A stretch of DNA of 47,214 bases from Pseudomonas sp. GM78 (GCF_000282475.1 NZ_AKJF01000037.1:1-47214); one strand, 5' to 3'; shown: positions 33,837 to 43,291, counted from the stretch's first letter. The notes: generated by a model from the letters alone, not told the origin. A program made the numbers and translations.

Positions 33837-36800
33837 TGCAAGCCTCGTCAATGAGGTCGATGAAGTCGTCATGGGACACCGGCTTGCTCACGTGGTAGTC
33901 AAAGCCCGATTGCCTGGCCTTTTTCTCGTCGTCGCTGGTGGCATAGCCTGTCAGGGCGATGGCGGGCGTGTGTTTGAGTTGGGAAATCTGGCGGATGGCG
34001 CGGATGAACTGATGGCCATCCATGACCGGCATGCCGATGTCCGAAATGATCACGTCGTAGTTGCTGTCTTTGGCCGCCTTCAGGGCTTGCAACGGGTCAC
34101 TGAAGGCTTCTACGTGGGCGTCTTCCATTTCCAGCAACATCTGCAGGACTTCCATGACGTCTCGGGAGTCATCCACCAGCAGCACTTTCTGCCCGACTAA
34201 ACGCCCCTGTTCGGCGACGGCCGGTTGCTCGCTCGGTTGCTGCGAGGGCCGGGAGAGTGGCAACCGGATGGTGAAGGTACAACCGCGCCCAATGCCTTCG
34301 GACTGCACATCCACCGAACCGCCGTGGGCTTCCACCAGTTGGCGCACCAACGACAGGCCGATGCCCAGGCCTTCGCGCTGTTGCGGGGTGTGCTGGTTGT
34401 CCGCCTGGCTGAAGAGGTCGAACACTTTGTGCAGGTTGTCCTGTTCAAGCCCGGCGCCGCTGTCGATGACATCCAGGCGTGCCATGCCGTCAACCTGGCT
34501 GGCGATCAGTTCGACTCGACCGTTTGCCGGAGTGAACTTCAACGCGTTATTCACCAGGTTCCAGATGATCTGTTCCAGGCGTGTGCTGTCGGCATCCACC
34601 ACCAGCGGCGGCTCGGGGGGTTGAGGCACCTCCAACGTGATGACGCACGGATGCTGGTCGTTGACGACCACGGTGTGAATGTCCTGGAGAATCCGTCCCA
34701 GGTCCACCGCCTGTTTTTTCAGCTTGAGCTTGCCGGTGCGCACCCGGGCGACGTCCAGCAGGTCGTCGATGATCCGTGCCTGGCTGGCGACGGCATCGCA
34801 GATGGTGTTCACGGCTTTCATGGCCGGCTCGGCGGATTTGGTCATCGGCAGGCGCCGCAGCAGTTCGGCATTGAGCTGGATGAGATTGAGCGGGTGCTTG
34901 AGTTCGTGGGACATCACCGCAAAGAACTCGTCCTTGAGGTGGCTGCTGGTCCGGGTTTCGGCCAGCTGCTGGCTTTGTTCGTCATGCATGCGCTTGTGAC
35001 CGGTCAGGTCGCGGGCAATCTTCACATAGCCCTGCAGGTTCTCGCCCTGAAGCAGCGTGACTTCGCCACTGCAATAGAAGCGGCTGCCGTCCTTGCGCAG
35101 GTGCCAGCGTTCGTCTTCGCCGCGACCTTGCTCGCGGGTCTGGCGCAGCTCGGTTTCCGGCACGCCCGTCGCGCGGTCTTCGGGCACGAAAATCAGGTCG
35201 TAATACGCGCCGAGCACTTGCGCTTTGGTGTAGCCGAATATCAGCTCGGCACCGGTGTTCCAGTCGGTAATCACGCCATTCTCGTCCAGGATGATGATGG
35301 CAAAGTCGTGGGTGCTTTCCGCGACCAGGCGCATGCGTTCCTCGCCCAGGCGTAGCTCGTCTTCGGCGGCACGACGCTTGGTGATGTCGATGAAAGTCAG
35401 CACCGTGCCGTCGATATGATCCTCGCTGGAACGATAGGGCAACAATCTGGCGATGTACCAGCGCTGGTCAATGCTGCTGACCTCACGCTCGATCATGTTC
35501 AGCGAACCAAACACGGTCTGCGCATCCTCGACCATTTCCGGATAATCGAGCCGGTGGGTGATGTCCATCAACGAGCGCCCGGTATCGACCGGCAGCATGC
35601 TGAAGATGTCCGTGGCCCGGGGGGTGAACCAACGGATGCGCATGTTGCGATCGACGAACACCGTGGCGATGTCGGTGGAGGTAATCAGGTTGGACAGGTA
35701 GTCGTTGATCTTGTCGGTTTCTTCAACCTTGGTCTTGAGCTCGTAGTTGACCGTCAGCAGTTCTTCGTTGATCGACTGCAGTTCTTCCTTGCTGGTTTCC
35801 AGCTCTTCGGTGGCCGAACGCAGCTCTTCGTTGATGGCCTGCATTTCTTCGTTCGACGCCTTGAGTTCTTCACTGGAGACTTCCGAGTCTTCGATCGTCT
35901 CCTGCAAGTGCGTCTTGGTGCGCTGCAGTTCATGCTCGAGACTGGCCAGCAGCTGGTTGTCGCTCTCGTTCGAAGCCACATCCAACTGTAGATCCGCAAT
36001 GATTTCCTGCTCCTCGAAGATCACCAGCACGTACTCGCTGTCGCTCTCTTCATCCTTGTACGGGTGCGCGGTCAGGTCCACCTGGTAATAGCGCTGCTCG
36101 CGTTCGATCCGCACTTTGTTCGAGGTGACTGGCGCGCCTGTTTGATGAACCTGGTACAGCATCGTGCGCAGCTCCAGGCGCAATTCCGCAAGCGCGAGTG
36201 CCAGCAAGCTGCGGGTTAATTCCCCCGCCACATACCGCAGGAAGCGCCCGGCGCCTTCACTCAAGTGCAGGATGTTGCCATTGGCGTCGACAATGATGCT
36301 CGGTGGCGCGGTCGTTTCCAGCGCGCGCAGATGGATATCGGCGAAGGAAATCTTGCGAGTCGGTTTGGTTTCGATGGGGCTGGCGGTGGTGGGGATTCGC
36401 GCGTGGCCATCGCGAAACAGCGCCGGAGCGCGCCGGGCGGAAGTCGAAGCGCTCCTGGCGCGGAAGATGCGATTGCGTTTGTCCACCGGGGTAAACAGGT
36501 CCGGACAACCGTCGGCGAATTCGGAGGACCCCAAGAACAGGTAGCCACCTGGCCGCAAGGCAAAATGAAACATCTCGTAGAGAGTGCGTTGTACGTCGCG
36601 GTCCAGGTAAATCAGCAGGTTCCGGCAGACGATCAGGTCGATCTGCGAGAACGGTGGGTCGAGCAACAAGCTGTGCCTGGCGAACAGCACCTTGTCACGG
36701 ATTTCCTTGTGCACCCTGAAGTTCTGGCCCTCCTTGACGAAATGCTGACGCAGGCGCTGTGGCGGGACATCAGTGACGATCGCCCCGGGATAGACACCTT

Positions 36801-37962
36801 TGCGCCCAAAGGCAATGGCGCGCTCATCGATGTCAGTGGCAAACACTTGCACTTTGGCCGTGGCCGCGTCGAGTGCCAATTGCTCGCTCACCAGAATGGC
36901 CACGCTGTAGGCTTCTTCGCCGGTCGAACAGCCGGCTGACCAGACGCGGATTTCCTCACGGTGCGGCTGGCTGTTGCGCAACGATTTCACCAGGTTGGGC
37001 ACCACTTCACGTTCCAGCGCTTCGAAGGCTTCGCGGTCGCGGAAAAAGTTGGTCACGCCGATCAACATGTCGCCCAGCAGTGCGTTGTTTTCTTCCGGGT
37101 ACGCTTGTAGGTAGTCATAGTAGGCGGCCAGGTCTCGCTGGGCGGTCACCTGCAAGCGCCGCTCGATCCGGCGCAGCACCGTGGCGCGCTTGTAGTGCTT
37201 GAAATCGTGGCCGGTATTCGTGCGCAAATGCAGCAGAATGTCCTGCAGCAAACGCTCGGTCATCGCTGCTTCCCGTTCGGCGGGAAGGGGCGTCTTGAGG
37301 CCAGGATCATTGGCACCGGGCAGGGTAATGGTCTGTGCGTTGTGCCAGAGCTCCAGCAGTTTTTGTGGCATTTCCGCCACCGGCATTACCAGGTCGACCA
37401 TCTGTGTGTCGATGGCCGCGCGCGGCATGCTGTCGAACTCGGCTTCTTCGGGCGTCTGGACCAGGGTGACCCCCCCTTGCTCCTTGATGCGCGACAGGCC
37501 GACCGCGCCATCGGAGCCGGCGCCGGACAGCACCACGCAAAACGCCCGCTCCTTGTGCACATTCGCCAAGTCCCTGAAGAACAGATCGATCGCGATGTGG
37601 CTGCCCGCCGACCGCTGTGCAGGGGCGACCGACAGATAGCCGTCGTTCATGATCAGGTCATGGGCCGGCGAGATGACGTACACCGAGTTTTTCTCGATCG
37701 AGATCGTCTCGGTCACCTGGCGCACCGGCATTTGCGTGACGTCCTGGATGATCCGGTCGGCAATGCTTTCATGGTCTGGGGCGAGATGGAGAATCACCAC
37801 GAACGCCATGCCATTGTCATTGGGCATATGCTCGAAGAACGATTTCACCGCGTTGAGGCCACCGGCAGAAGCGCCAATCCCGACCACCGGGAATGCAAGG
37901 TCGCTGGGGATCAGTTCCTTTCGTTGCGGAACATTGGGTGAGCGCTTCGCAGTGGTTTTCAT
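33820..37962 (-). CDS. CheB-CheR-PAS-histidine kinase-receiver hybrid, copy 2
   Basis: A 1380-residue paralogue of the protein at 17403, with the same domain order and almost no length difference. All key sites are kept: GIGASAGG, ILHLAPDH, GAGSDGA, WSAGCSTGEEAY, CRNLLIYL, VMSHELKHPLN, IWNLVNNALKF and IISDIGMP. The coiled coil, kinase and receiver are nearly the same; differences gather in the CheR end (res 490-560), the first PAS and around 640-690. ATG 37962 has GAGGTG six bases before it and is preferred to GTG 37971. It probably senses a different input while sharing output. Confidence 0.9.
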   Translation of the reverse strand: MKTTAKRSPNVPQRKELIPSDLAFPVVGIGASAGGLNAVKSFFEHMPNDNGMAFVVILHLAPDHESIADRIIQDVTQMPVRQVTETISIEKNSVYVISPAHDLIMNDGYLSVAPAQRSAGSHIAIDLFFRDLANVHKERAFCVVLSGAGSDGAVGLSRIKEQGGVTLVQTPEEAEFDSMPRAAIDTQMVDLVMPVAEMPQKLLELWHNAQTITLPGANDPGLKTPLPAEREAAMTERLLQDILLHLRTNTGHDFKHYKRATVLRRIERRLQVTAQRDLAAYYDYLQAYPEENNALLGDMLIGVTNFFRDREAFEALEREVVPNLVKSLRNSQPHREEIRVWSAGCSTGEEAYSVAILVSEQLALDAATAKVQVFATDIDERAIAFGRKGVYPGAIVTDVPPQRLRQHFVKEGQNFRVHKEIRDKVLFARHSLLLDPPFSQIDLIVCRNLLIYLDRDVQRTLYEMFHFALRPGGYLFLGSSEFADGCPDLFTPVDKRNRIFRARSASTSARRAPALFRDGHARIPTTASPIETKPTRKISFADIHLRALETTAPPSIIVDANGNILHLSEGAGRFLRYVAGELTRSLLALALAELRLELRTMLYQVHQTGAPVTSNKVRIEREQRYYQVDLTAHPYKDEESDSEYVLVIFEEQEIIADLQLDVASNESDNQLLASLEHELQRTKTHLQETIEDSEVSSEELKASNEEMQAINEELRSATEELETSKEELQSINEELLTVNYELKTKVEETDKINDYLSNLITSTDIATVFVDRNMRIRWFTPRATDIFSMLPVDTGRSLMDITHRLDYPEMVEDAQTVFGSLNMIEREVSSIDQRWYIARLLPYRSSEDHIDGTVLTFIDITKRRAAEDELRLGEERMRLVAESTHDFAIIILDENGVITDWNTGAELIFGYTKAQVLGAYYDLIFVPEDRATGVPETELRQTREQGRGEDERWHLRKDGSRFYCSGEVTLLQGENLQGYVKIARDLTGHKRMHDEQSQQLAETRTSSHLKDEFFAVMSHELKHPLNLIQLNAELLRRLPMTKSAEPAMKAVNTICDAVASQARIIDDLLDVARVRTGKLKLKKQAVDLGRILQDIHTVVVNDQHPCVITLEVPQPPEPPLVVDADSTRLEQIIWNLVNNALKFTPANGRVELIASQVDGMARLDVIDSGAGLEQDNLHKVFDLFSQADNQHTPQQREGLGIGLSLVRQLVEAHGGSVDVQSEGIGRGCTFTIRLPLSRPSQQPSEQPAVAEQGRLVGQKVLLVDDSRDVMEVLQMLLEMEDAHVEAFSDPLQALKAAKDSNYDVIISDIGMPVMDGHQFIRAIRQISQLKHTPAIALTGYATSDDEKKARQSGFDYHVSKPVSHDDFIDLIDEACSTRPY

Positions 37963-37971
37963 AGGGTTCAC

Positions 37972-38370
37972 CTCAATCGCCGGGGCAGGATCTGCCTCCA
38001 GCTGCCCAACGTAAACCGCGATTTCGGTAGCTGCTCCATGCAGAAGGGGTACAGAGCCAGGTAGCGCTGAACGGTAACGTAGCGTCGGTCTGCGTATAGG
38101 TTGTGACCACGCAATCTCCGTTGAGTATCAACCTTTTCACTGGAAAAATCAGATTGATTCCCAAGTATGGAGATCACTGTTTAATCCATTTGGAAAAACT
38201 AAATTTGCAGAAAGTTCGATATTGAAAATATATGTTTGGGGGGAATTGCGTGGCGGAAAACCACCCGACAAATGGCAGCGTTCAGGAAGTTGACGCTGTA
38301 GATTTGTCGTACTAAATATTTCGTACTGCGTTGGTTTTCATTGATATTCAAACAAGAGGAGGCCGCGAAG
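37972..38370. other. AT-rich intergenic region
   Basis: About 400 bases between divergent genes, noticeably AT-rich near 38110-38340. It should hold the promoters of both genes, but I cannot assign a clear -35/-10 pair. A short hairpin GGTTTTCC/GGAAAACC-like word occurs near 38255. No gene is seen. Confidence 0.4.
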
Positions 38371-38703
38371 ATGATGCGCAGAGGTTCCACTTATTGGCTC
38401 TGGGCGGACTGCGAGTTGCACTGTCGGTCGCACGACGAATTGCAAGATGATGGCACCCTGATTGATGTTCAAACCAGAGTTTCGAGAAAGGGCAGAACGC
38501 AGTTATTCATCGGTGTCTACGACAAAAACGGATCGCCCCTGTTTGAAGAGGCCCAAGACTGCTTGCCCCACGATACGATGACGACAGCGCTGGCGTGGGG
38601 TGTATGTCGTGCGCGGGAAGTTGCCGCGGGTAACCTGGTCATGAATGCCCGGACTGGCCGGAGTCACAGCGCGGCCAGCGATTCCCAGCGATCCGCCGGT
38701 TGA
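38371..38703 (+). CDS. Small conserved-looking protein
   Basis: 110 residues from ATG 38371, with GAGGAGG eight bases upstream. The core RGSTYWLWADCELHCRSHDE, VSRKGRTQLFIGVYD and DTMTTALAWGVCRAREVAA looks like a small double-stranded-beta protein of unknown function. The last 20 residues overlap the broken TolC-family gene on the other strand and may be foreign, so the natural end could have been lost. Confidence 0.5.
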   Translation: MMRRGSTYWLWADCELHCRSHDELQDDGTLIDVQTRVSRKGRTQLFIGVYDKNGSPLFEEAQDCLPHDTMTTALAWGVCRAREVAAGNLVMNARTGRSHSAASDSQRSAG

Positions 38704-39547
38704 AATCCGCGACTTCCGGCAATGGCGGCTCGGTGGTGTCGGCCAGGACCATTTTTGAGCCCGGTGGCAACGACATCAGGGCCGCCAGTTCCGCCTGAGC
38801 GAACTCCAGGTCCTGGCGGCGCACGGTCAGCAGGTAGATCGAGTCGAGCAGGGCGCGTTGGTAGGCGAGGATTTCCTGGCGCGGCAACAGGCCCCGGTTT
38901 TCCGCGTCACGGGCCGAGGTCAGGGCGGTGTGGGTGCGGATCAGCAGTTTGTCGACTTCCGGCATCAGGCGCTGGGCGCCGAGCGCGCGCCAGTAGGCGT
39001 TGCGCACATCCTGCAGCACGTTCTGTGCGACTTTGCGCCGGCGTTCCTCGGCCATCAGGATCTGATCGGATTTCTGCTGGGTGCGGTAATAGGCCACGCC
39101 GAAATCCAGCAGGCTCCAGCTCAGCCCCAGGCCATAGAGTTCGCGATAGCGTTCTTCGGAGGTCGATGCGCGCAAACTGACCTGCCGGTCCTCGATGCCA
39201 ATGGAGGTACCGCCGGAGTCGTTGTTGCGTCCGGCATACCCGGCCGACGCCACCAGGCGTGGCAGCATCTCATGGCTCGACACGTCGCGCAGGTCCGAGG
39301 CCAGGGCGCTTTCCATCAATTTGAGGCGATAGTCGAGGTTGTACTTGAGCGCTCGCGCGGCCGCCTCATAAAAGGTGATGGGCGCAGTGACGGCTTCCTG
39401 GCCGGAATACATGCGCGATTGATCGGCGAGGATACGCTGGCGGTTTTCCTCCTCGGTGGCGGGTTTGGGCTCCAGCGATGAGCATGCGCTGAGCAGCAGC
39501 GTCGAAACGAGGGCGGAGCTCAATAGCCTGGTCGCGGTTCTTTGCAT
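38639..39547 (-). pseudogene. TolC-family outer membrane lipoprotein, truncated
   Basis: Start ATG 39547 with AAAGGA six bases before. The lipoprotein signal ends LLLSACSS. The following 250 residues are a typical TolC-type N-terminal half (YNLDYRLKLMESALA, SWSLLDFGVAYYRTQQK, ENRGLLPRQEILAYQRALLD). After LPEVADF the current frame is unrelated, while the next frame reads QPADRWESLAAL and then stop, which suits the family, so a frameshift near 38700 is likely. About the second half of the gene is missing. It cannot form a complete channel. Confidence 0.75.
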
Positions 39548-39577
39548 ATTCAATCCTTTGCGTTTACCGGTTCTTAT

Positions 39578-40452
39578 TCAGTTCGACGGATTTTCGGGTT
39601 CACGATTGACCGGGTACAGCCTGGTGGCGGCATTGCGTAACTGGGCGCTGAAGCCCCGGGCCTGGCGTGGTTCGGCCGGTTTCTCGGCTTGCGCCGGGCC
39701 CTGGGTCATGTGGGCACTGTCGATGGTGAACAGCGACGGATCGCTCAACAGGCCATCGGCGCTCAGGCTGGTGCGGCCCTGGCGTCCGAGAATCCACAGC
39801 AAGTCCAGGTCGCTTTCCAGGCGACTTTCACGCACGGCCTGGGCGACGAACTGGCCGGGCACGATGCCCAGTCCCGCGCCCAGCGAATCGCTGGTGAATT
39901 CGCCCACGCTGGCGAGGCGCAGGTTGGAACCCCCCGCGCCCCAGGTCGAGACTTCGAGTAAACGGGCCTCGCGTTCCACCACCGGGGTGATGAAGATCGC
40001 AGGGGTCGGATCAGGCACGCGCAAGTTGGCGTTGCGGTCGTTCGGGTCGCGGTCGAAGAAGTTGCCCTGCGGTGCCGGGATGAACGGTGTGGCGATGTCC
40101 AGGGCGATCACCAGTTCGGCCTGGTCGGTCGCGCCGTTGATGTCGCTGACGGTGTAGGTAAAGACGTCCTGCAGCACCTGGCCCAGTCCGGCGGCGGCCA
40201 GCACCGCGGGGTTGCTCTGGTCGATGGTGTAGGTGTAGCTGCCATCGGCGTTGAGGATCAACGTGCCATAGAGGCCGAGGATCGGCTGGCCGATCACGCC
40301 GGCCGTGCCGGTGCCGGTTTCGCTGCCGGTGCGCACGGCGACCACTTGCAAGCCGTCGTTGGCATCCACGTCGCTGTCGTTGGGCAGGACGTTGCCGGTG
40401 GCTTGCGGTGCCGGTACCTGATCGCTGGCCGTGGCGCTGTCGTTCTGCGCCG
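39578..40452 (-). pseudogene. C-terminal remnant of a large VCBS/RTX-type adhesin
   Basis: About 290 residues remain: a VCBS-type repeat (ATGNVLPNDSDVDANDGLQV, GTLILNADGSYTYTI, DVFTYTVSDINGATDQAELV) and a unique end (PTPAIFITPVVEREARLLEV). The repeat is typical of LapA-like giant adhesins. The upstream thousands of codons are absent: at about 40452 the frame runs into an interspersed repeat. It lies 30 bases before the TolC-type gene in the same orientation, as expected for an adhesin and its secretion channel. Non-functional. Confidence 0.7.
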
Positions 40453-40565
40453 GGCAAAACCTTTTGCTTACTTTTCGGCGTTTGGAAAAGTGAGTCGCCG
40501 TAAGGGCGAAACCATAAGTCGCCGTTACCGCAGCAACGGATATGTACACCGAAAAAAGGGTCAGG
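40452..40565. repeat. Pseudomonas interspersed repeat
   Basis: The stretch with CCTTTTGCTTACTTTTCGGC, then AAAAGTGAGTCGCCGTAAGG and CAGCAACGGATATGTACACC, is a sequence I recognise as scattered in many Pseudomonas genomes, where it gives spurious ORF ends such as SRRKGETISRRYRSNGYVHR. Here it sits exactly at the breakpoint of the adhesin remnant. Confidence 0.65.
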
Positions 40566-40574
40566 CGCGCCTCC

Positions 40575-40784
40575 CTACTCCTGTTTATCCTCACCGCCCA
40601 AATCCGCCTTGCGCCGATCACTGCCGTTCGGGTTGCCGACATTGATCAGCCTTCTTTCCAGCAGAATGTTTTGCAGTGCCTCACGCTCTGACGGGGACAT
40701 CTGGTGCTCTCGCTCCTTGAGTTCAAGCAGGATCGGGCTGGACCACTGGCGATAGGTTTGTTCGGCATTACGCGTGGATGACAT
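40575..40784 (-). CDS. Small hypothetical protein, 69 residues
   Basis: Begins MSSTRNAEQTYRQWSSPILL with AAGGAGG six bases before ATG. Charged and helical, ending SDRRKADLGGEDKQE. No motif recognised. Ribosome site and composition support translation. Confidence 0.45.
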   Translation of the reverse strand: MSSTRNAEQTYRQWSSPILLELKEREHQMSPSEREALQNILLERRLINVGNPNGSDRRKADLGGEDKQE

Positions 40785-40877
40785 CGGTTCCTCCTTGAGT
40801 TGATTTCTGCCAATCAAAACGCCTCGGTTCGATACGCAAAGTGACCCTAGCCGAGGAAGGCGATTGTTGCCAATGCC

Positions 40878-41714
40878 TCACATCGGACAAGCCCATGCAC
40901 CGGCTGCAGCGGTACGCCGGGCGTAGTCGCGAAAGTCCCGCGCCGGCCGTCCCAGCGCACGTTGCACACCGTCGCCGAGCGCGGTGTTACGGCCATCGAG
41001 TACGGTGGTGAAAAGGTACATGACGAGGTCGATCAGCTGGGGCGCAAGCTGTTGCTGTTCCAGCGCCTGGCGATACTCACCGGCCGGCACAGAGATGAAC
41101 CCGATGTCGCGGTTTGCTGCGCGGCCAATCTCGGCAACCGCCTCGGCGAACGTCAGCGCCCGTGGCCCGGTCAATTCATAGAGCTGACCTGAGTGACCGG
41201 GTTGGGTCAGTGCCGCGACGGCGACGTCGGCAATGTCCTCTGCGTCGACAAATGGCTCCGCGACAGGGCCGACGGGCAGGGCCAGTTCGCCTTGCAGGAG
41301 CGGCTCGAGAAAGTGCGCTTCGCTGAAGTTCTGGCAGAACCAGCTGGCCCGGAGTAGGGTCCAGTCGACGACACTGTTGCGCACCACGCTTTCGGCCTGT
41401 TGCGCCTCGATTTCCCCGCGGCCCGACAACAACACCAACTTGCGCACGCCCAGTTCAACGGCCTGGTCGGTGAATGCCTGAATGCTCTCCAGGGCGCCTG
41501 GTACCGCAAGGTCGGGTTGATAGCAGATGTAGGCCGAGTGAACTCCTTCGAGCGGTGTGGCCCAGGTCGATCGATCGTCCCAGTCAAAGGCAGGGTTCGC
41601 CCCTCGGCAACCCTGGCGAACGGGCAAGCCGAGCGCTTGCAGGCGTTGAACGATACGCCGACCGGTTTTGTTCGTCGCGCCGAGAATCAGGATGGGCTCT
41701 TGAGAGGTTTTCAT
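40878..41714 (-). CDS. NmrA-like NAD(P)-binding protein
   Basis: A 278-residue atypical SDR. Cofactor site ILGATNKTGRRIVQRL, then KLVLLSGRGE, WTLLRASWFCQNFSE and PFVDAEDIADVAVAAL, the NmrA/YtfG-type pattern. Proteins of this group are quinone reductases or redox sensors. ATG 41714 has TTGGAG nine bases before it; ATG 41723 is too close. Divergent from a TetR gene, which probably represses it. Confidence 0.82.
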   Translation of the reverse strand: MKTSQEPILILGATNKTGRRIVQRLQALGLPVRQGCRGANPAFDWDDRSTWATPLEGVHSAYICYQPDLAVPGALESIQAFTDQAVELGVRKLVLLSGRGEIEAQQAESVVRNSVVDWTLLRASWFCQNFSEAHFLEPLLQGELALPVGPVAEPFVDAEDIADVAVAALTQPGHSGQLYELTGPRALTFAEAVAEIGRAANRDIGFISVPAGEYRQALEQQQLAPQLIDLVMYLFTTVLDGRNTALGDGVQRALGRPARDFRDYARRTAAAGAWACPM

Positions 41715-41737
41715 CGCGTTCATCTCCAATGAATAAT

Positions 41738-41752
41738 GTGAGTGATGCTCAC
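41738..41752. promoter_or_regulatory. Operator-like palindrome 1
   Basis: GTGAGTGATGCTCAC, half-sites GTGAG/CTCAC separated by five bases, 24 bases before the NmrA-like start. A related word occurs at 41855. Confidence 0.5.
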
Positions 41753-41854
41753 GTTTAAAAGATGATAAACCCTCATATTTCCCCGTCAATCGACCGAAGC
41801 GCAAAACCGACGTATGGACGCGACCTGTTGGGTCCGCCTGCGCACAATGCTAAG

Positions 41855-41869
41855 GTGAGTGATTGTCAT
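41855..41869. promoter_or_regulatory. Operator-like site 2
   Basis: GTGAGTGATTGTCAT matches the first site in 12 of 15 bases and lies 25 bases before the tetR start. Two sites placed symmetrically near the two starts suit autoregulation. Confidence 0.45.
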
Positions 41870-41893
41870 GTTATTGATCGGGGAGGCAGCCAC

Positions 41894-42535
41894 GTGCCGG
41901 ACCACACCACTGAAGTGTCCCAGCAGGCGCCGAGTCGACGGGTTCCTGCGCAACAACGCAGCCGTGAGCGTCAGGAGCGAATTCTTGCGGTGGCCACGGA
42001 GTTGATTGCAAGCAAGGGCAGCGATCAGGTGAAGATGAGTGAAATCGCCGGGCTGTCACAGATTTCGATTGGCTCGCTTTATCAGTACTTCCCCGACAAA
42101 AGCTCGATCGTTCGCACCTTGGCCGAACGCTATAACGCCCAGAGCCGTGACTGTATCGAGGCGGCGCTAAGTGCGGTCGAGGATGTGCAAGGGTTGCAAG
42201 CAGCCTATACGGCGCTGCTCGATGAGTATTACGAGATCGTATTGGCAACGCCGGCAATGCGCGATATCTGGTCCGGCATGCAGGCCGACAAGCAATTGCT
42301 CCAGCTGGAACTGCAGGAGAGTCGAATCGCCGGCGCCATGCTCGCCCAAGCCATGCAGCGGGTAGCGCCAGGCGCCGACGCGCAGCGCCTGGCGGATTCG
42401 GCATTTTTGATCTGGCACCTGGGTGAGGCGACCATGAGGCTAGCGGTTTCATCCGGGCCTGAGGAAGGCCGCCGGTTGGTGGAAGCTTTCAAGCGCATGT
42501 CGCTGCACGAAATCCTCGGGCTGGTGCGTCAATAA
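41894..42535 (+). CDS. TetR-family repressor
   Basis: A 213-residue protein. The helix-turn-helix is at residues 25-65 (RQERILAVATELIASKG, then MSEIAGLSQISIGSLYQYFP). The rest is an all-helical ligand domain. GTG 41894 has GGGAGG seven bases before it; the upstream frame open to 41762 lacks a ribosome site and runs over the operator-like site. It likely controls the NmrA-like gene. Confidence 0.8.
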   Translation: MPDHTTEVSQQAPSRRVPAQQRSRERQERILAVATELIASKGSDQVKMSEIAGLSQISIGSLYQYFPDKSSIVRTLAERYNAQSRDCIEAALSAVEDVQGLQAAYTALLDEYYEIVLATPAMRDIWSGMQADKQLLQLELQESRIAGAMLAQAMQRVAPGADAQRLADSAFLIWHLGEATMRLAVSSGPEEGRRLVEAFKRMSLHEILGLVRQ

Positions 42536-42541
42536 CCAGTA

Positions 42542-42572
42542 AGGATTGGGCCAACGGGTTCGACCCAATCCT
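42542..42572. terminator. Bidirectional hairpin after tetR
   Basis: Arms AGGATTGGG/CCCAATCCT with a 13-base loop, between convergent genes. Confidence 0.6.
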
Positions 42573-42579
42573 GTTGTCT

Positions 42580-42864
42580 CTAGACAAAGGCTTGCCCATG
42601 AAAACCCCGTGGCAGCCGTTGCAGTCCGGCCATGGCGGTGAGCCGCTCGGTCCAGGCCTGGCGCCAGTCATTGACCACCTGAACGGTTTTGGCCTTGCGG
42701 GCGGCGCGGCGGGCAGCGTTGCGTTCGGTTTTTCGCGCCTCTTTATAAGCGTCGGTGTTTCGACAGCTTCTGCATTTCACCCGATTCAGTTCCCGGGTGG
42801 AGGTGAGGTTGCTGCCCTTGTGACCGCAGGCAAGGTGCCCGCTGACTTTGAAGTGGGTGACCAT
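42580..42864 (-). CDS. Small CxxC protein, 94 residues
   Basis: GGAGG seven bases before ATG 42864. The N-terminal half has Cys-Gly-His and Cys-x-x-Cys (LACGHKGSNL, then VKCRSCRNTD), a possible zinc ribbon. The C-terminal half is very basic (RKTERNAARRAARKAKTVQV), suggesting nucleic-acid binding. Unknown family. Confidence 0.5.
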   Translation of the reverse strand: MVTHFKVSGHLACGHKGSNLTSTRELNRVKCRSCRNTDAYKEARKTERNAARRAARKAKTVQVVNDWRQAWTERLTAMAGLQRLPRGFHGQAFV

Positions 42865-42942
42865 CAAAACGCCTCCTTCGTAACGAAGTAAACGTTGGAC
42901 AACCCTGTTTTAGTGATGTTCGCCGCTTGCGGGCACAAAAAA

Positions 42943-42962
42943 ATCCCAGCGCCTGGCTGGGT
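42943..42962. terminator. Hairpin terminator
   Basis: Stem CCCAGC/GCTGGG with flanking AAAAAAT on the left, giving a T-run on the minus strand. Confidence 0.5.
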
Positions 42963-43060
42963 TGGGGCAGGAGTCAGACAGACACGCACGCGGTGACGAT
43001 AGCGTCGCCGGTCATGCGTCCCGCGTCAGGTCGTGTCTGTGCATCGGTATCCAGACGGGA

Positions 43061-43291
43061 TCATCTGAACCGTGGCAGTGGTGGGTCGACTGGCTTGAGC
43101 GACGACAGTGTATTGCGGATCAGCGGTGTATCCTTTTCGATGTCGTTCAGACGATCACGAATTCTTAGCGCAGTCGGGTGTCCGCCTTGATGATCGACCC
43201 AGTCGGCGATTTCCTTGCACGCGGCAGCCAGGCGGACCTGACGGGAGTCGAGCAGGGTGAGCAGGGTGGTGATGGACTCTTTTTCGGACAT
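43061..43291 (-). CDS. Remote member of the small repeated family, 76 residues
   Basis: Begins MSEKESITTLLTLLDSRQVR; GGAGG precedes ATG 43291. The order LLxLL, Q(V)xLAAACKEIADWV, LNDIEKDTPLIRNTL follows that of the prophage 69-residue proteins (LLPSLLF, LALEAAIMELSNWV, LDTIDKNEEFIKLTL). The similarity is weak but runs the whole length. It lies in the chromosomal part, so it may be the host relative. Confidence 0.5.
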   Translation of the reverse strand: MSEKESITTLLTLLDSRQVRLAAACKEIADWVDHQGGHPTALRIRDRLNDIEKDTPLIRNTLSSLKPVDPPLPRFR

